5,584 nt of DNA from Pseudomonadales bacterium (lineage in GTDB: Bacteria > Pseudomonadota > Gammaproteobacteria > Pseudomonadales > UBA3067): contig JAESUE010000250.1 in the NCBI GenBank assembly GCA_016763235.1, positions 1-5,584 on the forward strand, given 5' to 3'. A model generated the notes under the pieces. It saw only the letters and a list, made by a program, of their open reading frames with translations, did not search any database and was not told where the DNA came from. How positions within the stretch are numbered: the stretch's first letter is position 1; every line of letters starts with the position of its first letter. Shown piece after piece: positions 1 to 5,584 of this stretch. Made by a program: the position numbers and the translations under genes.

Positions 1-108
1 CAGCATCTGATGTGTAGAGTTTTTAATGAGTTAGGGTTGGACATGAATTGCAAAAAAATATCTAAAATATACCGACACTATAGTCATTATGGGGCTATAT
101 CGGCATAA
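1..108 (+). pseudogene. Possible 3' remnant of a gene, weakly transposase-like
   Basis: Frame 1 is open from the window edge to TAA at 106-108 and encodes 35 residues. The stretch NELGLDMNCKKISKIYRHY, with a hydrophobic pattern before it, resembles by eye the helix-turn-helix segment (HTH_21 type) that precedes the DDE core in IS3-family transposases. If so, the protein stops before its catalytic domain and would be a broken remnant. No DDE-like continuation is visible in the other two frames between 108 and 200. An open frame of this length can arise by chance in AT-rich DNA, and the last third overlaps a strong hairpin (68-107), so this may not be coding at all. The true start lies outside the window if it is a gene. 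Confidence 0.2.
68..107. repeat. Imperfect inverted repeat (hairpin)
   Basis: TATACCGA (68-75) pairs with TCGGCATA (100-107) with one mismatch, and TATAG (79-83) pairs perfectly with CTATA (95-99). The left arm has a 3-base bulge (CAC, 76-78) and the loop is 11 bases (84-94). In total 12 of 13 positions pair. No T-run follows, so it is not a typical intrinsic terminator. It may be the end structure of an upstream gene or an old mobile-element end. Confidence 0.4.
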
Positions 109-127
109 AACTGTCCGGAGTATTGAT

Positions 128-159
128 AGTGGTTTAGAGTGAAGCAAAGCGTAACCACT
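128..159. repeat. Inverted repeat AGTGGTT / AACCACT
   Basis: AGTGGTT (128-134) and AACCACT (153-159) are perfect 7-base inverted copies with an 18-base loop. The right arm can alternatively pair through CACTC (156-160) with GAGTG (137-141), so two mutually exclusive stems are possible. No known element is recognised. Chance cannot be excluded for arms of this length. Confidence 0.3.
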
Positions 160-197
160 CAGCGAACTCTGTAAGAATTCAGATTATGCTAAAACTT

Positions 198-264
198 GAG
201 CACAACAAGGCGAAAAATGTGAGTTCATATCGTTAAATGATCATTTTTTAAGCCTGTTATGCAC
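198..264. repeat. Long imperfect hairpin, attC-like ends
   Basis: The left arm GAGCACAACAAGGC (198-211) and the right arm GCCTGTTATGCAC (252-264) are inverted copies apart from two mismatches and one extra A. They continue inward through AAAAATG (213-219) pairing with CATTTTT (242-248), and TCAT (225-228) with ATGA (237-240), leaving an 8-base loop. The outer parts GCACAAC (200-206) and GTTATGC (256-262) each match the integron core consensus (RYYYAAC and GTTRRRY) at 6 of 7 positions, and their deviating bases pair with each other. The 63-base span falls within the short end of attC lengths. No integrase or second site is visible, so an attC origin is a guess. The structure itself is seen directly. 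Confidence 0.3.
235..246. promoter_or_regulatory. Perfect 12-base palindrome AAATGATCATTT
   Basis: Positions 235-246 equal their own reverse complement. The site lies near the apex of the 198-264 hairpin and could be either part of that structure or an independent binding site for a dimeric regulator. It does not match a full Fur or CRP site. It is about 245 bases upstream of the kinase start. Confidence 0.2.
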
Positions 265-322
265 GAATTTAAGCGTGAGATGAGTCGTTACACCAAAGAA
301 ATATAAATTGATCTCATAACAC

Positions 323-341
323 AAAAGATGGGCTATCTTTT
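323..341. repeat. AT-rich hairpin AAAAGAT-GGGCT-ATCTTTT
   Basis: AAAAGAT (323-329) and ATCTTTT (335-341) form a perfect 7-base stem around a 5-base loop. The stem has a single GC pair, so it is too weak for a confident intrinsic terminator, although the right arm ends in four T. Confidence 0.25.
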
Positions 342-383
342 ATAGGTGGCTCTATGTTTGATTCAGATTCACCCTTCTCTCTT

Positions 384-411
384 TTTACTAAAGCCACAGC
401 GCAATTTTAAT
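384..411 (+). promoter_or_regulatory. Candidate sigma70-type promoter for the operon
   Basis: TTTACT (384-389, 4 of 6 to the -35 consensus) and TTTAAT (406-411, 5 of 6 to the -10 consensus) are separated by 16 bases. Transcription would start near 418 and leave a leader of about 70 bases before the TTG start. It is the best-looking pair I found in the 300 bases before the kinase, but such pairs are common in AT-rich DNA. Confidence 0.3.
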
Positions 412-449
412 GCAGAATAAACAGCACGCAGGCCCCGACTTAGATTAGA

Positions 450-460
450 ACTAGCCTAGT
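450..460. promoter_or_regulatory. Short palindrome ACTAG-C-CTAGT, possible operator
   Basis: Two perfect 5-base inverted arms flank a single C. It sits between the candidate promoter and the ribosome binding site, where a repressor or a leader-RNA structure could act. Nothing identifies a binding protein. Confidence 0.2.
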
Positions 461-477
461 GTTATCCCTACAAGAAC

Positions 478-482
478 AGGAG
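478..482 (+). promoter_or_regulatory. Strong Shine-Dalgarno AGGAG deciding a TTG start
   Basis: AGGAG ends 7 bases before TTG at 490. The next possible starts in frame, two adjacent ATG codons at 520 and 523, have only an A-run in front and would cut into the basic residues that precede TM1. The TTG start is therefore preferred. Confidence 0.8.
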
Positions 483-489
483 CTCAGCC

Positions 490-3400
490 TTGTTTAAAAA
501 TTGGCCCATTCGAAAAAAAATGATGCTTATTTCGGGAATCGCTATTCTCGGCTTTGTCATTTATCTTACTGCGAATTTTTTGGTTTCTCTTTCTACCGAT
601 GAACACCTCAATAACATTAAAACTAACGACTTCCCTATTCTGGAAATTGTAAACGAAACCTCCATTTCTACCGGCGCGATGAAGCTCAGATTCTCCTCGG
701 CGGTGGACACAGGCGAGCAAGAAGAGCTCGACCATGCTGAAGCGCTTTACCAAAAAGCAGTGAAAGGCCTCAATACTATTAGCGAAATATCTCCTGAACT
801 TAGTACTCAGATCACAGGAATCACCCGCTACCTAAACGATTACTACGACGCTTCTCAAACAGTCGCAAAAGGGATGCTAGATGGCTCCATTGATTCCGAT
901 GAGCTATTTGTTCTGGTCCCCAAGATCAACTCCAACTTTACTGCTCTTGAAAACCAACTCAAATCACTTCGTGAGGACGTTACTCAACGTTTTTCCAATA
1001 GCCTTGATGAAGTAAGAATTGAGAATCGCCAAGCCTGGGAAAATGGCGCTATTCTTTCTCTTGCCATTATCGTGATTTTGTTGTTTTCAAGCTTATATAT
1101 CACCCGAATGCTTACTCATGGCCTTGATCACGCCATGAGTATTGCGGACAAAATTGCAGAAGGCGACTGGGGCACCGAGATTACCATCGACTCGGACGAT
1201 GAAACCGGCCATTTATTAACGGCCATCAGTACCATGCGCGACAAACTGAAAGATCGCACCGATGATGACCATCGTAAGGAACGCCTGCAATCTCAAATTG
1301 CAGATCTTAATGAAAGAATGCGCGGCGACCAAAGCTTGGAAGAACTCTGCCGCAATATCGTTGATTATGTCGCACCTGCCACCGGTTGCCAGGTGGGTGT
1401 GCTTTATTTTCTTGATCAACACACCAAAAAGCTTAGCCTTATCGGCAGTTATGCCTTTACCTACCGAAAAGGAACTAACAATTCTTACGAACTAGGGGAA
1501 TCGCTGGTTGGTCAGTGCGCTTTAGAAAAAAAACAAATCTGTGTGACGGAGCTGCCCGACGACTACATGGCTGTCACAACGGGCTTAGGCAGCACCTCGC
1601 CACGCAATATATTACTGACCCCCGTTCTCTATGAAGGCCATGTCGTTGCCGTGATAGAACTCGGCTCCGTTACAGATATTGATAATCAGGCCATGCTTTT
1701 TCTTAACAGCATTATGGATGGCGTTGGTATCGCCATTAATTCCGTGCTGTCCAGAATCCAACTGGGAGACATGCTTGATAAGACACAAAAACAAGCCACT
1801 TCAATGGAAAAACAACAAACAGAATTACAGCGTGTTAATGAAAACCTTGAAAAGCAGGCCGACGCCCTCAAACAATCAGAGCTAAGGCTCCAGACTCAGC
1901 AAGAAGAGCTTCGTGCCAGCAATGAAGAGCTGGAAGAACAAGCCCAGGCTCTAAGGGCTTCTGAAGAAAATATGCAAGCACAGCAGGAAGAGTTACGAGT
2001 CACCAACGAAGAACTTGCGGAACAAGCTAAAATTCTCGAACAACAAAAAGAGGGTATGTCTACACAAAACGAAGCGTTGGAAACGGCACAAAAAATCCTG
2101 GAAGAAAAGTCTGAAGACCTGGAACTCAGCAGTAAATATAAATCAGAGTTTCTATCTACGATGTCTCATGAGTTGCGCACGCCACTGAACAGCATTCTAA
2201 TTTTATCAAGAAACCTTGCCGAAAATAAAAAAGGCAATTTAATCGAAAAGCAAATTGAGCACTGCGAAGTTATTCACTCTGCGGGCGCTGATCTACTTGC
2301 ACTGATTAATGACATACTCGACCTCTCAAAAGTGGAAGAAGGCAAACTTCAATTGGTACTTGAGGAACTGCCCTTAGACATTATACAGCGCAATATACAA
2401 CTCAATTTTGAACATGTTGCAAAGGAAAAAAATCTCGACTTCAATGTTAGTATTGCGGAAGGCCTTCCCGTAAAACTTATTACAGATCGTCAACGGCTAG
2501 AACAAATTATTAAGAACCTTCTTTCCAATGCATTTAAATTCACTAAAGAAGGCGGCGTTTATTTAGAAATTACTCGTCCCACAGCACAAATGACATTCAA
2601 TGAAACGCGCCTCTCCGTGGAAGACACCATCGCTTTTACAGTAAGAGATACCGGCGTAGGCATTCCCAAAGACAAACAAAACCTTATATTCGAGGCTTTC
2701 CAACAAGCCGATGGCACCACAAGCCGGAATTTCGGCGGCACAGGTTTAGGCTTAACCATATCAAAACAACTCGCAAAATTATTACAGGGCGATCTGCGAA
2801 TTACCCAGTCAACAGAAGGCGAAGGCGCATCATTCACACTATTTCTACCCGATACAGCTGTCATAGAGGGCGCGCAGGTGATTGATGCGCAAAGCAGTCA
2901 GGACCAGATTATTGCGGTAAATGAACCAAATACCAACAACACGATTAGCCCGCTTGCAAAAGAAGTAAACCGACCCAAAGTTTCTGCTGCCGACCCCAAC
3001 CAAGATAACCTGGTATTAATTATCGAGGATGACCCCGCATTCGCAGAGGTACTGGGTGATCTGGCACATGAACACGGTATTGACACCCACATCTGCCACG
3101 ATGGCGAAAGCGGGCTTGCTTATGCGCAGTCGAACAAACCCTGTGCCATTATTCTCGATGTTGGCCTTCCTGATATGAGCGGCTTTCAGGTTATGGAAAA
3201 ATTGAAAGCAGACAAAACCACCCAGTTTATTCCCGTACACTTTATTTCCGGTTCAGACTCCGCAGAAAAAGCACTCGATATGGGCGCATTTGAATATCTT
3301 AAAAAACCGGTCAGCAACGAGGCCTTATCCCAGTCATTTCAAAAAATAGAAGAAGCCCTTAATAAAGGCATCAGTCGACTATTGGTTATCGAAGACAACC

Positions 3401-4182
3401 AAGTCGTTCAGGAAGAGATTTTATCCACCTTCAGCGACGAAGGTATTGAAGTGGTTTCTGCCAGCTCGGGCAAACAAGCAATGAACCTGCTTAGGGAGAT
3501 GAGCTTTGACTGCATGATTTTAGATCTGGATTTACCCGACATTGATGGCCTCAGCCTACTGGAAAACATTAATGCCGACGCTGGCATTGAGGCAATTCCA
3601 GTGGTGGTGTACACCGCAAAAGATCTTATGCGTGAAGAAGAAGCAAAATTGCGAAAATATGCCGACCGCATCATTCTTAAAACCGATCAATCTTCTGAGA
3701 GATTACTCAGCGAAGCATCTTTGTTTTTAAACTGGGTAGGAAAAAATAATGAAGAGGTTGTAAAAAGCCGTGTTATGGAACCGCTCGATCATCGCGACGA
3801 TATATTTGAGGGTAAAAAGCTTTTGGTGGTTGACGATGATATGCGAAATATATATTCCGTTTCAGCTATCCTGGAAGACAAGGGTTTTGATATTGAAATA
3901 GCCACCAATGGCCAAGAGGCCCTCGATGCACTCGATGATGCACCCGATAAAGACATCGTCCTGATGGATATAATGATGCCAGAAATGGATGGTTATGAAG
4001 CCATGACGCATATCCGCAAAGACCCACGTTTTAAAACGCTGCCCATTATTGCACTGACAGCCAAAGCAATGAAAGGCGACAAACAAAAATGCATATCAGC
4101 CGGAGCCAGTGATTATATTACCAAACCACTTGATGCCGATAAACTATTATCATTAATTCGTGTCTGGTTACAGCAAAGTTAA
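490..4182 (+). CDS. Membrane hybrid sensor histidine kinase, HAMP-GAF-HisKA-HATPase-REC-REC-REC
   Basis: This 1230-residue inner-membrane sensor kinase autophosphorylates a His and passes phosphate to fused receivers. In order: TM1 (about 11-33), helical periplasmic sensor of about 150 residues resembling chemoreceptor-type bundles, TM2 (about 187-204), HAMP (about 205-258), GAF (about 280-422), coiled coil (about 430-550), HisKA with MSHELRTP (His560; the HExxT form suggests phosphatase activity too), HATPase (about 660-787) with N676/N680, DTGVGIP (720-726) and GGTGLGL (749-755). A polar linker (788-840) leads to REC1 (E846/D847, D890, S920, K939), REC2 (E968/D969, D1012, T1042, K1064) and REC3 (D1115/D1116, D1160, T1190, K1212). 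All three receivers keep their acceptor Asp and conserved Lys; REC2 has KT where KP is usual. There is no HPt domain, so a separate phosphotransfer protein or internal use of the receivers is expected. The ligand is unknown. It starts with TTG behind AGGAG and leads an operon with CheR and CheB genes. Confidence 0.95.
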   Translation: MFKNWPIRKKMMLISGIAILGFVIYLTANFLVSLSTDEHLNNIKTNDFPILEIVNETSISTGAMKLRFSSAVDTGEQEELDHAEALYQKAVKGLNTISEISPELSTQITGITRYLNDYYDASQTVAKGMLDGSIDSDELFVLVPKINSNFTALENQLKSLREDVTQRFSNSLDEVRIENRQAWENGAILSLAIIVILLFSSLYITRMLTHGLDHAMSIADKIAEGDWGTEITIDSDDETGHLLTAISTMRDKLKDRTDDDHRKERLQSQIADLNERMRGDQSLEELCRNIVDYVAPATGCQVGVLYFLDQHTKKLSLIGSYAFTYRKGTNNSYELGESLVGQCALEKKQICVTELPDDYMAVTTGLGSTSPRNILLTPVLYEGHVVAVIELGSVTDIDNQAMLFLNSIMDGVGIAINSVLSRIQLGDMLDKTQKQATSMEKQQTELQRVNENLEKQADALKQSELRLQTQQEELRASNEELEEQAQALRASEENMQAQQEELRVTNEELAEQAKILEQQKEGMSTQNEALETAQKILEEKSEDLELSSKYKSEFLSTMSHELRTPLNSILILSRNLAENKKGNLIEKQIEHCEVIHSAGADLLALINDILDLSKVEEGKLQLVLEELPLDIIQRNIQLNFEHVAKEKNLDFNVSIAEGLPVKLITDRQRLEQIIKNLLSNAFKFTKEGGVYLEITRPTAQMTFNETRLSVEDTIAFTVRDTGVGIPKDKQNLIFEAFQQADGTTSRNFGGTGLGLTISKQLAKLLQGDLRITQSTEGEGASFTLFLPDTAVIEGAQVIDAQSSQDQIIAVNEPNTNNTISPLAKEVNRPKVSAADPNQDNLVLIIEDDPAFAEVLGDLAHEHGIDTHICHDGESGLAYAQSNKPCAIILDVGLPDMSGFQVMEKLKADKTTQFIPVHFISGSDSAEKALDMGAFEYLKKPVSNEALSQSFQKIEEALNKGISRLLVIEDNQVVQEEILSTFSDEGIEVVSASSGKQAMNLLREMSFDCMILDLDLPDIDGLSLLENINADAGIEAIPVVVYTAKDLMREEEAKLRKYADRIILKTDQSSERLLSEASLFLNWVGKNNEEVVKSRVMEPLDHRDDIFEGKKLLVVDDDMRNIYSVSAILEDKGFDIEIATNGQEALDALDDAPDKDIVLMDIMMPEMDGYEAMTHIRKDPRFKTLPIIALTAKAMKGDKQKCISAGASDYITKPLDADKLLSLIRVWLQQS
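1804..2139 (+). repeat. Four tandem 28-residue (84-base) coiled-coil units within the kinase
   Basis: Residues 439-466, 467-494, 495-522 and 523-550 align without gaps as four units of exactly 28 residues, each beginning with Met or Leu. Units 2 and 3 share QQEELR, then NEEL, then EQA at the same offsets; unit 1 has QQTELQ, NENL and EKQA there; unit 4 is the most diverged. Twenty-eight residues are four full heptads, so each unit keeps the coiled-coil register. The DNA copies are clearly diverged, so the duplication is old or kept by protein selection. The block ends ten residues before His560 and so connects GAF directly to the HisKA dimerisation helix. Confidence 0.8.
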
Positions 4183-4211
4183 TCTAAACCAAATAATCGG
4201 CCAACTCTATT

Positions 4212-5120
4212 GTGATACCTACTCAAATACAAAATATGCCAACAGAAGCTGTATCAAACTTAGCTGAGTTACATAAAAATAACGATCTAGAACTAGACCT
4301 GTTTCTAGAGGCGATATATCGTAAGTACGGTTATGATTTTCGGTCTTATAGCCGCGCGTCACTAAGACGCCGCGTGCAGAACCAGCTTGAAAAATTTAAA
4401 CTTAATAATATTTGCGAACTGATTCATTTAGTTGTTCACGATGAAAAAATGTTTTTGGATATTTTCGACCACATGACCGTAAACGTTACCGAGATGTTTC
4501 GTGATCCGCATTTTTACAAATCATTTCGAGAAAAAATAGCGCCACAATTAAAAAGCTACCCCTCGTTAAAAATCTGGCACGCAGGCTGTTCAACTGGCCA
4601 GGAAATTTATTCAATGTGTATCCTGTTACAGGAATTAGGTTTGTACGATAAGGCACAAATTTACGCAACAGATATAGACCACAAGGTTATCGAAAAAGCA
4701 AAAAAAGGTATTTTTCCGATTGAAAATGCCGCACTCTATTCCCAAAATTATCGTGAATCGGGAGGCTTATACGCCCTCAGTGATTATTATACTGCACGCT
4801 ACGATAGTATTATTATGGACAGTTCTTTGAAAAAAAATATCATCTTTGCCGACCATGATTTAGCAACAGACCAAGCATTCAGTGAGATGCATGTTGTTAT
4901 CTGTCGAAATGTATTAATCTATTTTAACCAATCGTTGCAAGACAGAGTTTTTCGGCTTTTTTCAAACAGCCTTGATTACGGCGGTTATCTTTGCTTGGGA
5001 TCAAAAGAGAGCTTGCGGTTTTCAAGCTGTAATAGCCTCTATAAAACCTTGGATAGCAAATATAAAATTTACCAAAAAACAAAACAACATGATATGTTTT
5101 CTCTAAGCAATAAAAACTAG
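4212..5120 (+). CDS. cheR: CheR-type SAM-dependent protein-glutamate methyltransferase
   Basis: The 302-residue cytoplasmic enzyme transfers methyl from S-adenosylmethionine to glutamate side chains, classically on chemoreceptor coiled coils. Visible: an N-terminal helical subdomain with a basic patch (R48, R52-R54), NVTEMFRDPHF (91-101, with R97 at the place of the conserved catalytic-site Arg in CheR), the SAM-binding WHAGCSTGQE (122-131), acidic ATDID (152-156, D154 expected to contact SAM), CRNVLIYF (231-238) and GSKESL near the C-terminus. Length is close to free-standing CheR; there is no TPR or CheB fusion. The GTG start lies 29 bases after the kinase stop and has no clear Shine-Dalgarno. 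ATG at 4236 (residue 9) is an alternative with no better site. Translation probably depends on the upstream gene. Its substrate is unknown: no chemoreceptor gene is in the window and the kinase coiled coil is a candidate. Confidence 0.93.
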   Translation: MIPTQIQNMPTEAVSNLAELHKNNDLELDLFLEAIYRKYGYDFRSYSRASLRRRVQNQLEKFKLNNICELIHLVVHDEKMFLDIFDHMTVNVTEMFRDPHFYKSFREKIAPQLKSYPSLKIWHAGCSTGQEIYSMCILLQELGLYDKAQIYATDIDHKVIEKAKKGIFPIENAALYSQNYRESGGLYALSDYYTARYDSIIMDSSLKKNIIFADHDLATDQAFSEMHVVICRNVLIYFNQSLQDRVFRLFSNSLDYGGYLCLGSKESLRFSSCNSLYKTLDSKYKIYQKTKQHDMFSLSNKN

Positions 5121-5123
5121 GCT

Positions 5124-5584
5124 ATGGACTTAAGTAACCCTAAAAATATAAAAAAAAATTATGACCTCGTTGTAATCGGTGCTTCATGGGGTGGTCTTGA
5201 GGCGCTGACAACGGTGCTTTCCTCTTTGCCAAAAAATTACCCACTTCCAATTTTAGTGGTTCAGCACCGTCAACGGAATCAAATTGATACCGAAATGCTT
5301 GTCAATGTCATGAATAAGCGCTGCAAGCTCAATGTACTCGAACCTGATGATAAAGAACCCATAGAAGCAGGTAATCTATACATTGCACCGAGCGACTATC
5401 ATATGTTTGTGGAGCACAAAGGAGAGATAGCGCTATCTTCAGACGAGTTAGTGAACTATTCCCGCCCATCTATTGACCTTCTTTTTGAATCTGCAGCAGA
5501 TTGTTATCAGAGCGGCGTCCTCGGTATTATATTAACCGGTGCCAACAGTGACGGTGCAAGCGGGTTACAGACCATTAAAAACAA
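5124..5584 (+). CDS. cheB: CheB-type protein-glutamate methylesterase without receiver domain (partial)
   Basis: The reading frame from ATG at 5124 is open to the window end (153 full codons). It encodes the start of a CheB catalytic domain that hydrolyses methyl-glutamate esters (and often deamidates Gln). The Ser-His-Asp triad is visible: GASWGG (Ser21), VVQHR (His48) and LTGANSDGA (Asp143). SRPSIDLLFESAA between them is typical of the family. The domain begins within 15 residues of the start, so the N-terminal receiver of classical chemotaxis CheB is absent. TGG at Ser+1 to +3 is replaced by WGG, as is common in receiver-less CheB proteins. The start lies 3 bases after the cheR stop with only a weak AGG in front, suggesting coupled translation. 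Only the C-terminal end of the domain should be missing, unless it is fused to something outside the window. Confidence 0.92.
   Translation, partial: MDLSNPKNIKKNYDLVVIGASWGGLEALTTVLSSLPKNYPLPILVVQHRQRNQIDTEMLVNVMNKRCKLNVLEPDDKEPIEAGNLYIAPSDYHMFVEHKGEIALSSDELVNYSRPSIDLLFESAADCYQSGVLGIILTGANSDGASGLQTIKN

Larger units (their letters stand above)
109..489. other. Intergenic leader without a supported gene
   Basis: This stretch has frequent stops in all frames and no open frame with recognisable protein content. What it holds is structure: an inverted repeat at 128-159, a long imperfect hairpin at 198-264 with a perfect 12-base palindrome at its centre (235-246), a small AT-rich hairpin at 323-341, a candidate promoter at 384-411 and a short palindrome at 450-460. 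It is longer than a simple promoter region needs to be. Confidence 0.6.

Noticed and set aside
37..52. TTGGACATGAATTGCA resembles a sigma54 -24/-12 promoter
   Set aside because: The GG and GC elements are separated by 9 instead of the required 10 bases and the C after GG is missing; it also lies about 440 bases from the kinase start.
354..410. An 18-codon open frame starting ATG with AGGTGG just upstream (344-349), a possible leader peptide
   Set aside because: The Shine-Dalgarno spacing is only 4 bases, the peptide has no codon run typical of attenuators, and the candidate promoter overlaps its end.
484..753. Minus-strand open frame of 89 codons over the kinase start
   Set aside because: It overlaps a well-supported coding region, has no recognisable domain and is a shadow of the opposite strand, as are the other minus-strand frames inside the kinase and cheR genes.
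4183..4211. Possible terminator or promoter between the kinase and cheR
   Set aside because: The 29 bases contain no stem followed by a T-run and no convincing -35/-10 pair.
4286..4310. Cluster of CTAG tetramers near the start of cheR
   Set aside because: They arise from three CTA leucine codons followed by G-starting codons; no symmetry or spacing suggests a binding site.

Overview
The window holds three co-directional plus-strand genes and a 489-base leader upstream. The protein families, the AGGAG Shine-Dalgarno and the codon style suggest a marine-type gammaproteobacterium of moderate to low GC. That assignment is by eye only and I cannot name a genus.

Layout: 1-489 is mostly non-coding, AT-rich and full of dyads. 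Frame 1 is open from the window edge to a TAA at 106-108, possibly the end of a broken transposase-like gene. After it come several inverted repeats, including an imperfect 67-base hairpin at 198-264 with weak attC-like ends, then a candidate sigma70-type promoter (384-411) and an 11-base palindrome (450-460). A strong AGGAG places the TTG start of the first gene at 490. Gene 1 (490-4182) is a 1230-residue membrane-anchored hybrid histidine kinase: TM1, helical periplasmic domain, TM2, HAMP, GAF, long coiled coil, HisKA, HATPase, then three receiver domains. Gene 2 (4212-5120) is a CheR-type protein-glutamate methyltransferase. Gene 3 (5124 to beyond the window end) is a CheB-type methylesterase with no N-terminal receiver domain. 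The gaps of 29 and 3 bases, the absence of a terminator and the weak ribosome sites of genes 2 and 3 indicate one operon with translational coupling.

How they may work together: the kinase has all residues for autophosphorylation (His560) and three intact phospho-acceptor Asp sites. CheR and CheB normally add and remove methyl groups on glutamates of chemoreceptor coiled coils, but no chemoreceptor, CheA or CheW gene is visible here. The coiled coil between GAF and the phospho-acceptor His is built of four consecutive 28-residue units (four heptads each) rich in Glu/Gln pairs. The best idea from this window is that CheR/CheB tune the kinase by reversible methylation of this coil, a chemoreceptor-like adaptation module attached to a sensor kinase. 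This is inference. Hybrid kinase, CheR and CheB genes are known to occur together, and similar Glu-rich coils are known next to CheR/CheB domains, so the architecture is not wholly new, but the exact four-unit repeat and the substrate question deserve a check.
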